A stretch of 51,332 nucleotides of DNA from Peptoanaerobacter stomatis (GCF_000238095.2 NZ_JH815225.1:1877690-1929021); one strand, 5' to 3'. Positions 34,736 to 44,089 are shown, numbered from the stretch's first letter. Notes: generated by a model from the letters alone, not told the origin. A program made the numbers and translations.

Positions 34736-35223
34736 ATACTCCTTTAGAATAAATTATTTTGAGAGAAATTTAAAATATTATACTATAAAATAAAAATTAT
34801 ATAAAATAGAAAAAATATATTTTTATGCATTCAGGATATTTTATAAAAAGCGAAATATCAATTAAGAATATATATCGTTATAAAAATATTTGTGCTGGCA
34901 TTGTATTATAGACAATTTCTTGGCAAAGTGTTGCGAAAAAATATTATCTATTGACAAAAAAATATAAAACAGATAAACTCATCGTGTAATCATTTTGATA
35001 AATTTTATTTAAGTGGCAAGTAATACTATTTTCTAATAAAATTATGGATAAGTTATATAATTGTATAAAATTAATATAAATAGTCTACCGAAAAAATTAA
35101 TTATTATGTTTTTTCGTTATTCTATAAGATTTTAGTATAAAAACATATAAGTTAAAAAATACAATAATCTACTTATTAGATTTATATAAGTATGTCGTAA
35201 TATTTAGTGAATGAGGTTTATAT
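34736..35223. other. Long leader region upstream of the activase operon
   Basis: About 490 bp without a gene between divergent genes. A possible promoter is TTGACA (34951-34956), 17 nt, TAAACT (34974-34979), which would leave a leader of about 240 nt. A second -10-like string TTAGTATAAA is at 35131-35140. I see no recognised riboswitch. Confidence 0.4.
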
Positions 35224-35976
35224 ATGAAGTATATAGGTATTGATATAGGTTCTACTGCAAGTAAAGTGGTAATTATGGATGAGGAAAAGACGAATATTTT
35301 ACATAAAAAACTTATGCCAAGTGGTTGGAACAGTAAAGAGACAAGTATGGATATACATAGATGGATTGAGGATTTAGGTTTTGATTTTAAAGATATAAGT
35401 ATAGTTGCAACCGGTTATGGCAGAGTAAGTGTACCTTATGCAAATAAAACTGTAACAGAAATAACATGCCATGCTAAGGGTGCTTCGCATATGTTTAAGG
35501 ATGATGTTACAGTTATTGATATAGGTGGCCAAGATACAAAAATAATCAAGATAAAAAATGGCAATGTAATGGATTTTTTGATGAATGACAAATGTTCGGC
35601 AGGAACAGGTAAGTTTTTGGAGATAATGGCTAACAGGCTTGGACTCAGCCTTGCAGAGATGTTTGAATATGCAAAAAAAGGAAAAGAAATCAAGATTTCT
35701 TCTATGTGTACAGTATTTGCAGAGTCGGAGATTATATCTCTTATGGGAAAAGGTACACCAAGGGAAGATATAGCATCAGGTGTAGTTAACTCTATATGTA
35801 CAAAAGTAGTATCGCTTGTGATGAAGAAAAAAGAGAGCGAAAGATATTTTTTGACAGGCGGATTTTGTGATTCCGAGTATATGATAAAAGAACTTACAAA
35901 AAAATTGGGGAAAGAAGTTTTTACTGATGAAAATGCAAGATTTGCGGGTGCGATAGGAGCTGCATTGTTAGGATGA
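35224..35976 (+). CDS. Activator ATPase of the 2-hydroxyacyl-CoA dehydratase type (BadF/HgdC family)
   Basis: 250 residues, the typical size. ASKHA-fold motifs: GIDIGSTASKVVIMD at the start, VATGYGR, and VIDIGGQDTKII. The [4Fe-4S] ligands of the dimer are Cys124 in NDKCSAGTGKFLEIM and Cys162 in SSMCTVFAESEI. The ATP-driven movement of its helix lowers the potential of the cluster and injects one electron into a partner Fe-S enzyme. It is coupled by a 4-nt overlap to the compact dehydratase-like gene and followed by the double-cubane-type reductase, its probable partner. No acyl-CoA transferase gene is nearby. Confidence 0.92.
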   Translation: MKYIGIDIGSTASKVVIMDEEKTNILHKKLMPSGWNSKETSMDIHRWIEDLGFDFKDISIVATGYGRVSVPYANKTVTEITCHAKGASHMFKDDVTVIDIGGQDTKIIKIKNGNVMDFLMNDKCSAGTGKFLEIMANRLGLSLAEMFEYAKKGKEIKISSMCTVFAESEIISLMGKGTPREDIASGVVNSICTKVVSLVMKKKESERYFLTGGFCDSEYMIKELTKKLGKEVFTDENARFAGAIGAALLG

Positions 35977-36722
35977 CGGATATAGTGCAAACTATGGTTG
36001 AGTATAGAAGACGAGCCTATGTAGATACTTTGATGAAGATGAAAACTGAAAACAATGTAATAGGTATATTTGGCGAAGGGATAGATGAAGCTTTTTTATA
36101 TGCATATGGACTTGTAGTAATTCCTATCGTAGGAGTGGATTCGCATATTTTTGAGTATGGAGAATATGACTCTTGCGACACTATAAGAAGTACGATTATA
36201 TATATGAAAACAGGAAAATGTCCATTGCTCTTTTCATCAAAAATGTATCTTTTATCGGATATATGTACGAATATTTATAATGCTTTTTGTGAAAATACAG
36301 ATAAAGTTGTAGAGGTATATTCAAATAATGAAAAATTGTCAAGTGTGATAGAAAGAGTTTATGGAAGAAAATTTGACAATAATGTATATGATTTACAGAA
36401 ACAAAAGTTGAAGTATATTGAAAACTTATACGAAAAAATAGAAAATTCAAATTTATCTATGAAAGAAAAATTTATGCTCAATTTTTTTTCAAAATACATA
36501 ATATCATTAGATGAGAGAATAACTTTTCTTGATGATATAAGTAAAAATTTATCTTTGGGAAATAAAAATAAGAAGAGCATATATACACCTTGCCCATACG
36601 GAATATATGAAAACATATCAAATCAGTTTGAAAAAGACATATTGCTTAAGCAAGGTATTAAAAATATTGATATAGCTTGTAAAGGATGTATATATGATGC
36701 ACCTTTATATATAAATTATTAA
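35973..36722 (+). CDS. Compact 2-hydroxyacyl-CoA dehydratase-like protein
   Basis: 249 residues, much shorter than the 370-430 of dehydratase subunits. The N-terminal part resembles them (GIFGEGIDEAFLYAYGLVVI, then EYDSCDTIRS and GKCPLLFSSKM). A middle helical, Lys/Asn-rich region and a short C terminus with IYTPCPYGIYENI and ACKGC follow. Cysteines lie at conserved-looking places, but fewer than in a full subunit. It overlaps the activase gene by 4 nt and precedes the reductase by 28 nt, so the three are likely co-expressed. It may be an accessory or delivery subunit, or a decaying paralogue. I do not recognise it as a named family. Confidence 0.65.
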   Translation: MTDIVQTMVEYRRRAYVDTLMKMKTENNVIGIFGEGIDEAFLYAYGLVVIPIVGVDSHIFEYGEYDSCDTIRSTIIYMKTGKCPLLFSSKMYLLSDICTNIYNAFCENTDKVVEVYSNNEKLSSVIERVYGRKFDNNVYDLQKQKLKYIENLYEKIENSNLSMKEKFMLNFFSKYIISLDERITFLDDISKNLSLGNKNKKSIYTPCPYGIYENISNQFEKDILLKQGIKNIDIACKGCIYDAPLYINY

Positions 36723-36750
36723 GAAAATAAATATTGGGAGGTATAAAAAA

Positions 36751-38025
36751 ATGGCAGACAATCACAAAATGTGGCAAGAACTTGGCATGGATGTTGAAAC
36801 TCATGATTTACTATGTGAGGCTTTACCGCAGGCTTTTGGAGATGTATTTTTAAGCCAGAAGGACAGACCGAATAAGATGGATTATTTTAATATGGTTGTT
36901 GCAGATATACATGGTATACGTCCTTCAGAATTGATAGAGCATCAAAAAAATGGAGGAAAAGTAGTAGGAAGTTTTTGTATTCACGTTCCGGACGAAGTAG
37001 TTATAGCAGCGGGTGCAATAGCGACAGGTCTATGTTCAGGCTCCCAATTTTGGGTTCCGGGTGGAGAAAAAGTATTGCCTACAGCGACATGCCCACTTAT
37101 AAAAGCATCTTTAGGAGCAAGATTTGATAGAACTTGTCCATTTTTTAGAATATGTGATTTATTTGTAGGTGAAACCACTTGTGACGGTAAGAAAAAAGCT
37201 TGGGAAGTGCTTTCAGAAGATGCTCCTATGTACATAATGGACATACCGCAGATGAAAAGACAAGATGATTTTGAAAAATGGGAGAAGGAAATAAAAAATT
37301 ATATAGAAAAATTGGAAGAGCTTACAGGAAATACGGTTACACAAGACAGTTTGTATGATGCTATATTGACTGTTAATGCCAAGAGAAAAGCTCTTCAAAG
37401 ATTAAATGAATTTAGAAAAATGGAAAATATCCCTATAAGCGGTAGAGATGTATTGCTTATAACTCAGATAGCTTTTTATGATGATCCTAAGAGATTTGCA
37501 CAGATGGTAAATATTCTATGTGATGAGCTTGAACAAAGGAAAAAGGATAATTTTAGCGTATATGAAAAAGGTACAAAAAGAATACTTTTAACAGGTACAC
37601 CTTTATCAATACCTAACTGGAAATTACATCAAATAATAGAAACAAGTGGCGGAGCTGTGGTATGCGAGGAAATGTGTACAGGCATAAGATATAGTGAAGC
37701 ACTTGTAAATGAAGAAAAAACATCCATGGAAAAAATGATTGAAAATTTGGCACAAAGATATTTAGGTAATATAAACTGTGCATGTTTTACACCTAATAAG
37801 TCAAGGATAGATGATATAATAAGGCTTGCCAAAGAATATAAGGCTGATGGAGTAATAGATGTCAATCTTAAATTCTGCAACATCTATGATATAGAAGGAT
37901 ATTTCGTAGAAAAAGCCTTAGCGGATGCAGGAATACCTTGTATAGGAATAGAAACAGACTATACAGATGAAGATGCAGAGCAATTAAAAACAAGAATAGG
38001 CGCATTCATAGAAATGCTTAGTTAA
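36751..38025 (+). CDS. Double-cubane-cluster-type anaerobic reductase (2-hydroxyacyl-CoA dehydratase superfamily)
   Basis: 424 residues; ATG 36751 after GGGAGG. The superfamily folds are evident, with cysteines at 76 (GSFCIHVPDE), 95, 114 (TATCPLIKASLG), 129 and 135 (RTCPFFRICDLF), 144 (GETTCDGKKKAWE) and in VVCEEMCTG near residue 311. This full-length single-subunit form, next to one activase and without a second dehydratase subunit or CoA-transferase, fits the double-cubane cluster protein group described from Carboxydothermus, which uses ATP-activated electrons to reduce small molecules such as acetylene. Assignment to that group versus a true dehydratase is inference. Confidence 0.82.
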   Translation: MADNHKMWQELGMDVETHDLLCEALPQAFGDVFLSQKDRPNKMDYFNMVVADIHGIRPSELIEHQKNGGKVVGSFCIHVPDEVVIAAGAIATGLCSGSQFWVPGGEKVLPTATCPLIKASLGARFDRTCPFFRICDLFVGETTCDGKKKAWEVLSEDAPMYIMDIPQMKRQDDFEKWEKEIKNYIEKLEELTGNTVTQDSLYDAILTVNAKRKALQRLNEFRKMENIPISGRDVLLITQIAFYDDPKRFAQMVNILCDELEQRKKDNFSVYEKGTKRILLTGTPLSIPNWKLHQIIETSGGAVVCEEMCTGIRYSEALVNEEKTSMEKMIENLAQRYLGNINCACFTPNKSRIDDIIRLAKEYKADGVIDVNLKFCNIYDIEGYFVEKALADAGIPCIGIETDYTDEDAEQLKTRIGAFIEMLS

Positions 38026-38029
38026 TATT

Positions 38030-38290
38030 ATGGAAATGAAACATTATGTATTAGTATCAAATTCTATGGATGCTATGGCATTATATCAAGCTATGGAAGA
38101 TAAAAAAATTAAATCAACTTTAGCTCCTACACCGAGAGAAGCTGATCATTGCTGTGGAGTTTGCATATTATATTACGATGAAAATGATAAAGATATGATA
38201 AAAAAAATATCAGAAGAATTAACTATAAATATAGACGACTTCTATTCTTGTGAAAATAAAGATAATCCCAACAGATACAAATTTTGCTGA
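38030..38290 (+). CDS. DUF3343 family small protein
   Basis: 86 residues, with an alternative start at ATG 38036; neither has a strong ribosome binding site, so translation is probably coupled to the reductase gene ending 4 nt before. The fold signature YVLVSNSMDAMALYQAME followed by LAPTPREADHCCGVCILYY matches DUF3343, sometimes annotated as a putative sulfur or selenium carrier. The CC and CxxC-like cysteines and a terminal FC could carry sulfur or metal. It is the last gene of the reductase operon and might help cluster assembly or handle the product (inference). Confidence 0.8.
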   Translation: MEMKHYVLVSNSMDAMALYQAMEDKKIKSTLAPTPREADHCCGVCILYYDENDKDMIKKISEELTINIDDFYSCENKDNPNRYKFC

Positions 38291-38434
38291 AATTGTAATT
38301 TCAACATATGAGAAAGTAATTTTTAGTATAACATTAAGTATTCGCGTATTGAAAATATTATTTTTTTATGATAGTATTTATTGAAAAAAATTTTTAAATA
38401 ATAAATTGCTTTATTTAGAAAGGATATTTAAACT

Positions 38435-39535
38435 GTGAAAAAAAATAATATAAAAATATTTTCTTGTATAATCGGATCGATTTTATTGTTTTCTGCTTGT
38501 GGCTCAAATAAGGATATAAAAGTAAAAAAAGAACAAGGAGAAGTATCTCAACAACAGGAGCAACAATCGGATGAAAAGATGTTGTTGCAAGATAAACTGT
38601 TTTTCTTAAACTCCATACTTACATTAAACATAAGAGATGAAGATGTTGATAAAGATACAATATATAAGCAAGTACAAGAAAGAGTGCAGGAACTGGAAGA
38701 AAAATTTACACTTAATTCAGATAACAGCGAAGTATCTGAAATAAATAAAAATGCAGGTATTAAGCCTGTAAAAGTTTCAGAAGACACATATTATGTTATA
38801 AAAAGCTCTATCGAATACAGCAAATTGTCTGGGGGTAAATTTGATATAACGGTAGGAGATTTAGTAAAGCTGTGGGGAATAGGTACTGATAAGGAAAAAG
38901 TGCCCTCAGATGATGAAATAAAATCAGCGCTTGCAAAAATAGATTATAAAAAAATGGTGCTTAATGATACTGATAAAACAGTATTTTTGCAAGACGAGGG
39001 TATGGTCATTGACCTTGGAGCGATAGCAAAAGGATATGTTGCTGATGAAATAATTAAGATATTGGAAGAAAATAATGTGAAATCTGCAATAGTAAACTTG
39101 GGTGGTAATGTATATGTCCATGGAAGTAAAAACGGAGAAGATTTTAAGGTGGGAATAAGAGATCCTTTTTCGCAAGATGCAAACACCTATTTTGGGATAT
39201 ATAAAACTCAAGATGAAAGCATAGTTACATCAGGTGTATATGAAAGATATTTTATAAAAGACGGTGTTCGTTATCACCATATATTATCAACTTCGACAGG
39301 TTATCCTATAGATAATGAACTTATGTCAACAACTATACTTACAAAAAATTCAATGGTGGCAGATGCGCTGTCTACAACTACATTTGCGCTTGGAGTAGAT
39401 GAGGGACTTAAATTAATAGAAAACACACCTGGCGTTGAAGCTATATTTGTGACAAAAGATAAAAAAGTTTATATAACATCAGGTGTAAATGAAAAACTTG
39501 AGTTGACAAATAAAGAGTATGAAATTTTGCAGTAA
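38435..39535 (+). CDS. apbE: FAD:protein FMN transferase (ApbE) lipoprotein
   Basis: 366 residues from GTG 38435, preceded by AAAGGA. Signal with lipobox LLFSAC, so it is anchored outside. ApbE motifs: SGGKFDITVGDLVKLWGI, GAIAKGYVADEI, VNLGGNVYVHGSK, and SIVTSGVYERYF with HHILSTSTGYPI and MVADALSTTTFALG. It attaches FMN to a threonine of target proteins, usually RnfG/NqrC-like or FMN_bind domain proteins. No target is visible in the window. The metal-binding residues of the C-terminal part appear intact. It is monocistronic as far as can be seen. Confidence 0.93.
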   Translation: MKKNNIKIFSCIIGSILLFSACGSNKDIKVKKEQGEVSQQQEQQSDEKMLLQDKLFFLNSILTLNIRDEDVDKDTIYKQVQERVQELEEKFTLNSDNSEVSEINKNAGIKPVKVSEDTYYVIKSSIEYSKLSGGKFDITVGDLVKLWGIGTDKEKVPSDDEIKSALAKIDYKKMVLNDTDKTVFLQDEGMVIDLGAIAKGYVADEIIKILEENNVKSAIVNLGGNVYVHGSKNGEDFKVGIRDPFSQDANTYFGIYKTQDESIVTSGVYERYFIKDGVRYHHILSTSTGYPIDNELMSTTILTKNSMVADALSTTTFALGVDEGLKLIENTPGVEAIFVTKDKKVYITSGVNEKLELTNKEYEILQ

Positions 39536-39632
39536 TCAGTTAATATTATAAAAACTTAGTAGCTTCTTTATAATAAATATATTTGAAATATGAATTGTGT
39601 AATATTTTTGTAAAATGTTGTAATTTTCATTT

Positions 39633-39660
39633 TTGTAAAGCTTAAAATAGTTAATATTAT
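39633..39660 (+). promoter_or_regulatory. Candidate promoter and long leader of cspA
   Basis: TTGTAA (39633-39638), a 16-nt spacer and TATTAT (39655-39660) would give a 5' untranslated region of roughly 180 nt before the start at 39848, as is usual for cold-shock mRNAs whose leader refolds with temperature. Confidence 0.4.
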
Positions 39661-39847
39661 ACTTGCTTTTTTAGAAAAACTGTGTTATTCTATCAAATGT
39701 AATTGAATAAATTTGGAAGTAAAAAAATGTTTTTGTTTGCCTTAATAATATAATTTTATTTACAATAAGGGTCACACGTAATGTTTTTTTAAAAGTTCCA
39801 CAGTTTTTGAGTTACTAAAAATTATATTTATTAAGGAGGCATTTACA

Positions 39848-40045
39848 ATGACTGGAAAAGTAAAATGGTTTAATGCAGAAAAAGGATTCGGATTTATAGA
39901 AAGAGAAGGCGGAGACGATGTATTCGTACATTTCTCAGCTATACAAACAGATGGATTCAAAACTCTTGACGAAGGACAAGCAGTAGAGTTTGAAATAACT
40001 GAAGGAGCAAGAGGACCACAAGCTGCTAATGTAGTTAAACTTTAA
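39848..40045 (+). CDS. Cold-shock protein (CspA family)
   Basis: 65 residues, one cold-shock domain. RNP1 is KGFGFIER and RNP2 is VFVHF, the surface that binds single-stranded RNA or DNA. ATG 39848 follows AAGGAGG at 8 nt. It acts as an RNA chaperone that melts secondary structure. A DEAD-box helicase gene follows 435 bp away behind two terminators, a functional rather than transcriptional neighbour. Confidence 0.96.
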   Translation: MTGKVKWFNAEKGFGFIEREGGDDVFVHFSAIQTDGFKTLDEGQAVEFEITEGARGPQAANVVKL

Positions 40046-40060
40046 TAATTAGACAATTCA

Positions 40061-40094
40061 TTTAACCGAGAATTATTTCTCGGTTAAATTTTGT
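40061..40094 (+). terminator. Terminator of the cold-shock gene
   Basis: TTTAACCGAGAA (40061-40072) and TTCTCGGTTAAA (40077-40088), a perfect 12-bp stem followed by TTTTG. Confidence 0.9.
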
Positions 40095-40136
40095 TAAAAA
40101 TTATTATGTAAATGTTGATAATGTCAAAATCAGATG

Positions 40137-40176
40137 AAAGCCTGTTTTTTCATTAAAAATCAGGCTTTTATTTTTG
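40137..40176 (+). terminator. Second hairpin terminator downstream of cspA
   Basis: AAAGCCTGTTTTTT (40137-40150) pairs with AAAAATCAGGCTTT (40155-40168) almost perfectly, then TTATTTTTG. It backs up the first terminator or ends another transcript. Confidence 0.7.
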
Positions 40177-40480
40177 TCATAAAATCAATTTTCCTTAGTT
40201 TTTTATATAAATTGTGATATTTTTTTAAATATATATGGTATATTAATTTTAATGGTATAATTTTATATCAATAATTGTGTAAAAATCATAAATATTTTAT
40301 TATTTTTTGAATAAAGACCTATATTAAGCCGTTTTTTAATTATATGCTTATTTAGGCAGTTGAATTATAGAGTTATGTTATAATCTGAAACTTGGTATCA
40401 TTAATAGAATTATTTTTGCTCTATTAGGTTTTGGTTTAGTTCATATTCATATGAACATTGTAGATGTAAAGGGAGAATGT

Positions 40481-42004
40481 ATGAATTTTAGAGAAATAAA
40501 CTGTATTAATGAGAATATATTGAGAGCCATAGATGATATGGGATTTGAAAGTATGACACAAATTCAGGAGCAAATAATACCTATTGCGCTTGAAAAAAAA
40601 GATGTTATAGGACAATCTCAAACAGGTACCGGAAAAACAGTGGCATTCGGGATACCTATAATAGAAAATATAGATTTTGAAAGTGAAAAAATACAGTCTG
40701 TTATAATGACGCCTACAAGAGAACTTGCTTTGCAAGTGAGTGCGGAAATAAACAGATTGTTAAAATATTATCCGTCAAAATCGGTAGCTCTTTATGGCGG
40801 TGAAGAGATTACAAAGCAGATAAAAAGATTAAAAGACAGACCTTGCATAATAGTTGCAACTCCCGGCAGATTAATGGATCATATAAGAAGAAGAACGGTA
40901 AAAACTGAATATATAAATACAGTTGTTTTAGATGAAGCTGATGAAATGTTGTCTATGGGATTTATTGAAGATGTTGAAGAAATATTGAATGAAATGCCTA
41001 ATAGACTTATAACTATGTTGTTTTCTGCTACTATGCCTGACAGAATAAAAAATATCAGCAAAACTTTTATGAATGAACCTGCACATATAAAAGTGCAATC
41101 AAAAGCAATGACGGTAGATGCGATAGACCAAAAATATATTGAGATAAGTGAACATGAGAAATTTGAAGCTCTTTGCAGATTGCTTGACATATATCAGCCT
41201 CCTCTTTGTATAATATTTGGAAGAACAAAAAGAAGAGTTGATGAACTTATAAACGGATTACAATTAAGAGACTACAAAGTAGAAGGCATACATGGAGATA
41301 TGCGACAAGAAAAAAGAGAAAAAGTCTTGGAAAAATTTAAAAAGAGACATATAAATATACTTGTTGCAACTGATGTGGCTGCAAGAGGTCTTGATATATC
41401 AGGGGTTACACATGTAATAAACTTTGACTTGCCGCAAGAAATTGAAAGCTATGTACACAGAATAGGAAGAACAGGACGTGCCGGCAATACAGGAATATCA
41501 TTTACTTTTGTTCATCCAAAAGAAATGGAGTTTTTGCAAGAGATAGAACGCCATACAAAAAGTAAAATGGAGAAATACAAAAATCCTACAGGTGCACAAG
41601 CCAAAGAAGCAATATATTTAAGAGCTTCAGATAAAATAGTGGATACCATAACAAATGGAAAAGAAGAACAACTTGAAAAAATTGCTAAAACATTGTTGGA
41701 AACTTATGATGCAGTAGATTTGATAGCGTCTGCGCTAAAAATAATGACAAAGAGCGATAAGAAAAAAGCTGCAGTCAGATTGACAGGTGAGTCGCCATTA
41801 AAATTGAGCAAAAAATATAGAAAATTTGAAAATAAAAACAGAGCAGGAAGTGATAAGAGGAGTTATCACAAAAAATCCGATAACAGAAAAAATCATCAAG
41901 AACATAGAAATCGTCAAGATAAGAAAAATGGCAATGAAAAAGGAAATAAAGATAAAAAATCTGTAAGATATGACAGAAAACGCCAAAGATCCAATAATGA
42001 ATAA
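40481..42004 (+). CDS. DEAD-box ATP-dependent RNA helicase (CshA/DeaD-like)
   Basis: 507 residues; ATG 40481 is supported by GGGAG, while an upstream in-frame ATG at 40451 has no site. Motifs: Q motif FESMTQIQEQIIPIAL, Walker A SQTGTGKT (about 46-53), PTRELALQ, DEADEML, SAT, and HRIGRTGRAG. A roughly 70-residue C-terminal tail rich in Lys, Arg and Asn should bind RNA without sequence preference. It unwinds short RNA helices in ribosome assembly and mRNA decay, and relatives are cold-induced. Confidence 0.94.
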   Translation: MNFREINCINENILRAIDDMGFESMTQIQEQIIPIALEKKDVIGQSQTGTGKTVAFGIPIIENIDFESEKIQSVIMTPTRELALQVSAEINRLLKYYPSKSVALYGGEEITKQIKRLKDRPCIIVATPGRLMDHIRRRTVKTEYINTVVLDEADEMLSMGFIEDVEEILNEMPNRLITMLFSATMPDRIKNISKTFMNEPAHIKVQSKAMTVDAIDQKYIEISEHEKFEALCRLLDIYQPPLCIIFGRTKRRVDELINGLQLRDYKVEGIHGDMRQEKREKVLEKFKKRHINILVATDVAARGLDISGVTHVINFDLPQEIESYVHRIGRTGRAGNTGISFTFVHPKEMEFLQEIERHTKSKMEKYKNPTGAQAKEAIYLRASDKIVDTITNGKEEQLEKIAKTLLETYDAVDLIASALKIMTKSDKKKAAVRLTGESPLKLSKKYRKFENKNRAGSDKRSYHKKSDNRKNHQEHRNRQDKKNGNEKGNKDKKSVRYDRKRQRSNNE

Positions 42005-42253
42005 TTTTTTTAAGAGTGAGATAAACATAAAAAGTGAAATTAAATTTTATTTGAAAAATTGTTTTTTTGATATAAATGTGCTATAATTTTTTATACTGTT
42101 TAAAATATAGTATTTATAAAAGTATTAAACATAATATATTTTATAATATTGATTTATTTAAAAACAGTTTTATAGATTATTGCTTAGATTGCTTACAATA
42201 ATAGAATATTAACAAAATATTTAATTATTTATCTTGCATATAAGGAGGATGTT

Positions 42254-42493
42254 ATGTTCGGACTTTTTGAAAAAAAATATAAATATACTACAACTATGAT
42301 GATAGAAGGTATGATGTGTGGACATTGCGAAAGCCACATAGCTGATGCCCTAAGAAAAGTGCCTGGTGTAGAAAAAGTAAAAGCATCACATATCAAAAAA
42401 ACAGCTATAATATCATCTGATATACCTATTGATAAAGAGGTGCTTAGAAAAGCTGTGGATGATACTGGGTATGAAGTAAAAGATATAAAATAA
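42254..42493 (+). CDS. Heavy-metal-associated (HMA) domain protein, CopZ-like
   Basis: 79 residues, one ferredoxin-like HMA domain. The metal site is GMMCGHCESHI (Cys22 and Cys25). GGAGG (42243-42247) precedes ATG 42254. CopZ-type chaperones carry Cu(I) to P-type ATPases, but no copA or csoR is next to it. The N-terminal 10 residues (MFGLFEKKYK) are slightly unusual and may be a short extension. Confidence 0.85.
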   Translation: MFGLFEKKYKYTTTMMIEGMMCGHCESHIADALRKVPGVEKVKASHIKKTAIISSDIPIDKEVLRKAVDDTGYEVKDIK

Positions 42494-42532
42494 TTATTAA
42501 TAGTAGCTTTTGTTGATGAAAAGGTATTATTT

Positions 42533-43372
42533 ATGAAAAAGAATATATTTAAACTTACAACACTATGTTCATTTTTGCTTGCAGGATTTATATATAGAGA
42601 AAATAATTCTATCAGCAAGACATATATTGATTATAATTCTGATAAAGTACCTTATAATTTTGAAGGTTTTAAAATATTGCAAATATCAGATTTGCATAAT
42701 AAGTTATTTGGAAAAAATCAAAAAAGACTGCTGAAAAAAATAATACAAGAAACTCCTGATATAATAGTAATAACAGGAGATATATATTATAGCTATACAC
42801 ATAAGATAAAAAATTCACTTATATTTTTGAAACAGATATCAAAGCTGTATCCTGTATATTTTGTAACAGGAAATCATGAACAAAGAGACAAAAATTGGGA
42901 AAAGCATAGTAAAATTATAAAATCGTTCGGAATAAAGATTATAGATAATAAGATGGAGAAAATACTAAAAAAGAATGATTTTATCCAAATATACGGTTTA
43001 AAGGATCCTTCGTTTTATGACAAAAAAACAAGGTACGTCATATTTGAAGAGAAGCTGAAACATATTAAAAAATATATAGATGAAGAGAAGCTGGCAATAT
43101 TACTTTCTCACAGACCTGAAAAATTTGAAATATATGTAGAAAATAAAGTAGATTTAGTGTTTTCAGGTCATGCGCATGGAGGACAGGTAAGATTATTTGG
43201 TAAAGGACTTTTAACTCCTGGTGAAGGCTTTTTTCCTAAATATACAGGCGGTATCTATAAAAAAAGTGATACAACAATGATATTAAGTAGGGGTCTTGGA
43301 AGAACTATATTTACTGTGAGATTATTCAACAAGCCTGATATTGTAGTGACTACGCTACATACCAAAAAATAA
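42533..43372 (+). CDS. Membrane-anchored metallophosphoesterase (YkuE-like)
   Basis: 279 residues with an N-terminal helix (about 6-20). Calcineurin-fold motifs in order: LQISDLHNK, VITGDIYY, VTGNHEQRD, LLSHRPE and FSGHAHGGQVRL, all with intact metal ligands. The pattern resembles YkuE and related enzymes acting on lipid or nucleotide phosphoesters at the membrane. AAGG upstream is a modest ribosome binding site. It may be co-transcribed with the HMA gene 39 nt upstream, although the functions are not obviously linked. Confidence 0.9.
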   Translation: MKKNIFKLTTLCSFLLAGFIYRENNSISKTYIDYNSDKVPYNFEGFKILQISDLHNKLFGKNQKRLLKKIIQETPDIIVITGDIYYSYTHKIKNSLIFLKQISKLYPVYFVTGNHEQRDKNWEKHSKIIKSFGIKIIDNKMEKILKKNDFIQIYGLKDPSFYDKKTRYVIFEEKLKHIKKYIDEEKLAILLSHRPEKFEIYVENKVDLVFSGHAHGGQVRLFGKGLLTPGEGFFPKYTGGIYKKSDTTMILSRGLGRTIFTVRLFNKPDIVVTTLHTKK

Positions 43373-43395
43373 ATAATGTATGGAAATATGATTAG

Positions 43396-43429
43396 AGGTT
43401 GCATTTATATCAAGTGCAATCTTTTTTTT
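43396..43429 (+). terminator. Terminator after the metallophosphoesterase gene
   Basis: AGGTTGCA (43396-43403) and TGCAATCT (43415-43422) pair with one G-U, followed by eight T. Confidence 0.8.
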
Positions 43430-43515
43430 AAAAATTATGAATAGTTTATTTTATTTTTCATTCATATTATCTAATCAAATGATTAATACTAATATTTAAT
43501 TAATGGATAAAAATT

Positions 43516-43598
43516 ATATTTTAAATATACTTGATTTGCTTAGCAAATAAACTCTTAAAAACAGAAATATCCATTATTCTATTAACTTTTAGTATAAT
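43516..43598 (+). repeat. Dispersed AT-rich repeat, copy 2
   Basis: Partner of 1789-1870; roughly three quarters of positions agree by eye, including TTAAAAACAGAAAT and ATTATTCTATT. It is not next to any transposase remnant here, so the repeat is not simply part of the IS256-like element. Confidence 0.5.
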
Positions 43599-43750
43599 AC
43601 TAAAAAACATTAAATCGCCATGTAATTACATTACAACAAAATTATTGCTAATCAACAAAATATAAAGTAATCAAATCTAAAATTTTTGTGATTATAAATG
43701 ATTATTATTACAATATCGGATTAATATTTTATAATGTTAATAATAAAAAT

Positions 43751-43760
43751 AAAACGTTTT
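43751..43760. promoter_or_regulatory. Candidate LacI-family operator
   Basis: AAAACGTTTT, a 10-bp palindrome with the central CG that LacI-family repressors prefer, about 330 bp before the regulator's start codon. Only one copy was seen. Confidence 0.25.
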
Positions 43761-44089
43761 TATTGCAATATTTCTTTTTTTATTATATAATTTAAATGTT
43801 AAAAATTTGATTTAAGATTAATATAATTATCGTTTCAAAAGTTGGTGAATAGCTTTATAACATTTATAGCAAGATTTAAGTATTAAAAGTTTTGAACAGT
43901 AGCTATAAAAAATACTAACTGGTATTATACTTTTGATAGAGATTTATATTATTTTTATTAATAAATTTGTATCTTTAACTAATTTTTTGTTTTAAATATG
44001 AATTACATCTATAATAATTCGACATTTATTTAAAATTTTGAATTTTAATTTATCGAAAAATAATATTTAGAAAGAATTAGGAGGGTAAA

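Larger units (their letters stand above)
43430..44089. other. Intergenic region upstream of the LacI-type gene
   Basis: About 660 bp without a gene. It holds dispersed repeat copy 2 (43516-43598) and a CG-centred palindrome at 43751-43760. The rest is AT-rich sequence without convincing features. Confidence 0.5.

Noticed and set aside
35224-36722. Classic 2-hydroxyglutaryl-CoA dehydratase operon
   Set aside because: It lacks CoA-transferase and two full-length dehydratase subunits; the gene after the activase is too short.
39544-39575. AT-only hairpin after apbE as a terminator
   Set aside because: The 9-bp stem is all A-T and no U tract follows, so support is too weak.
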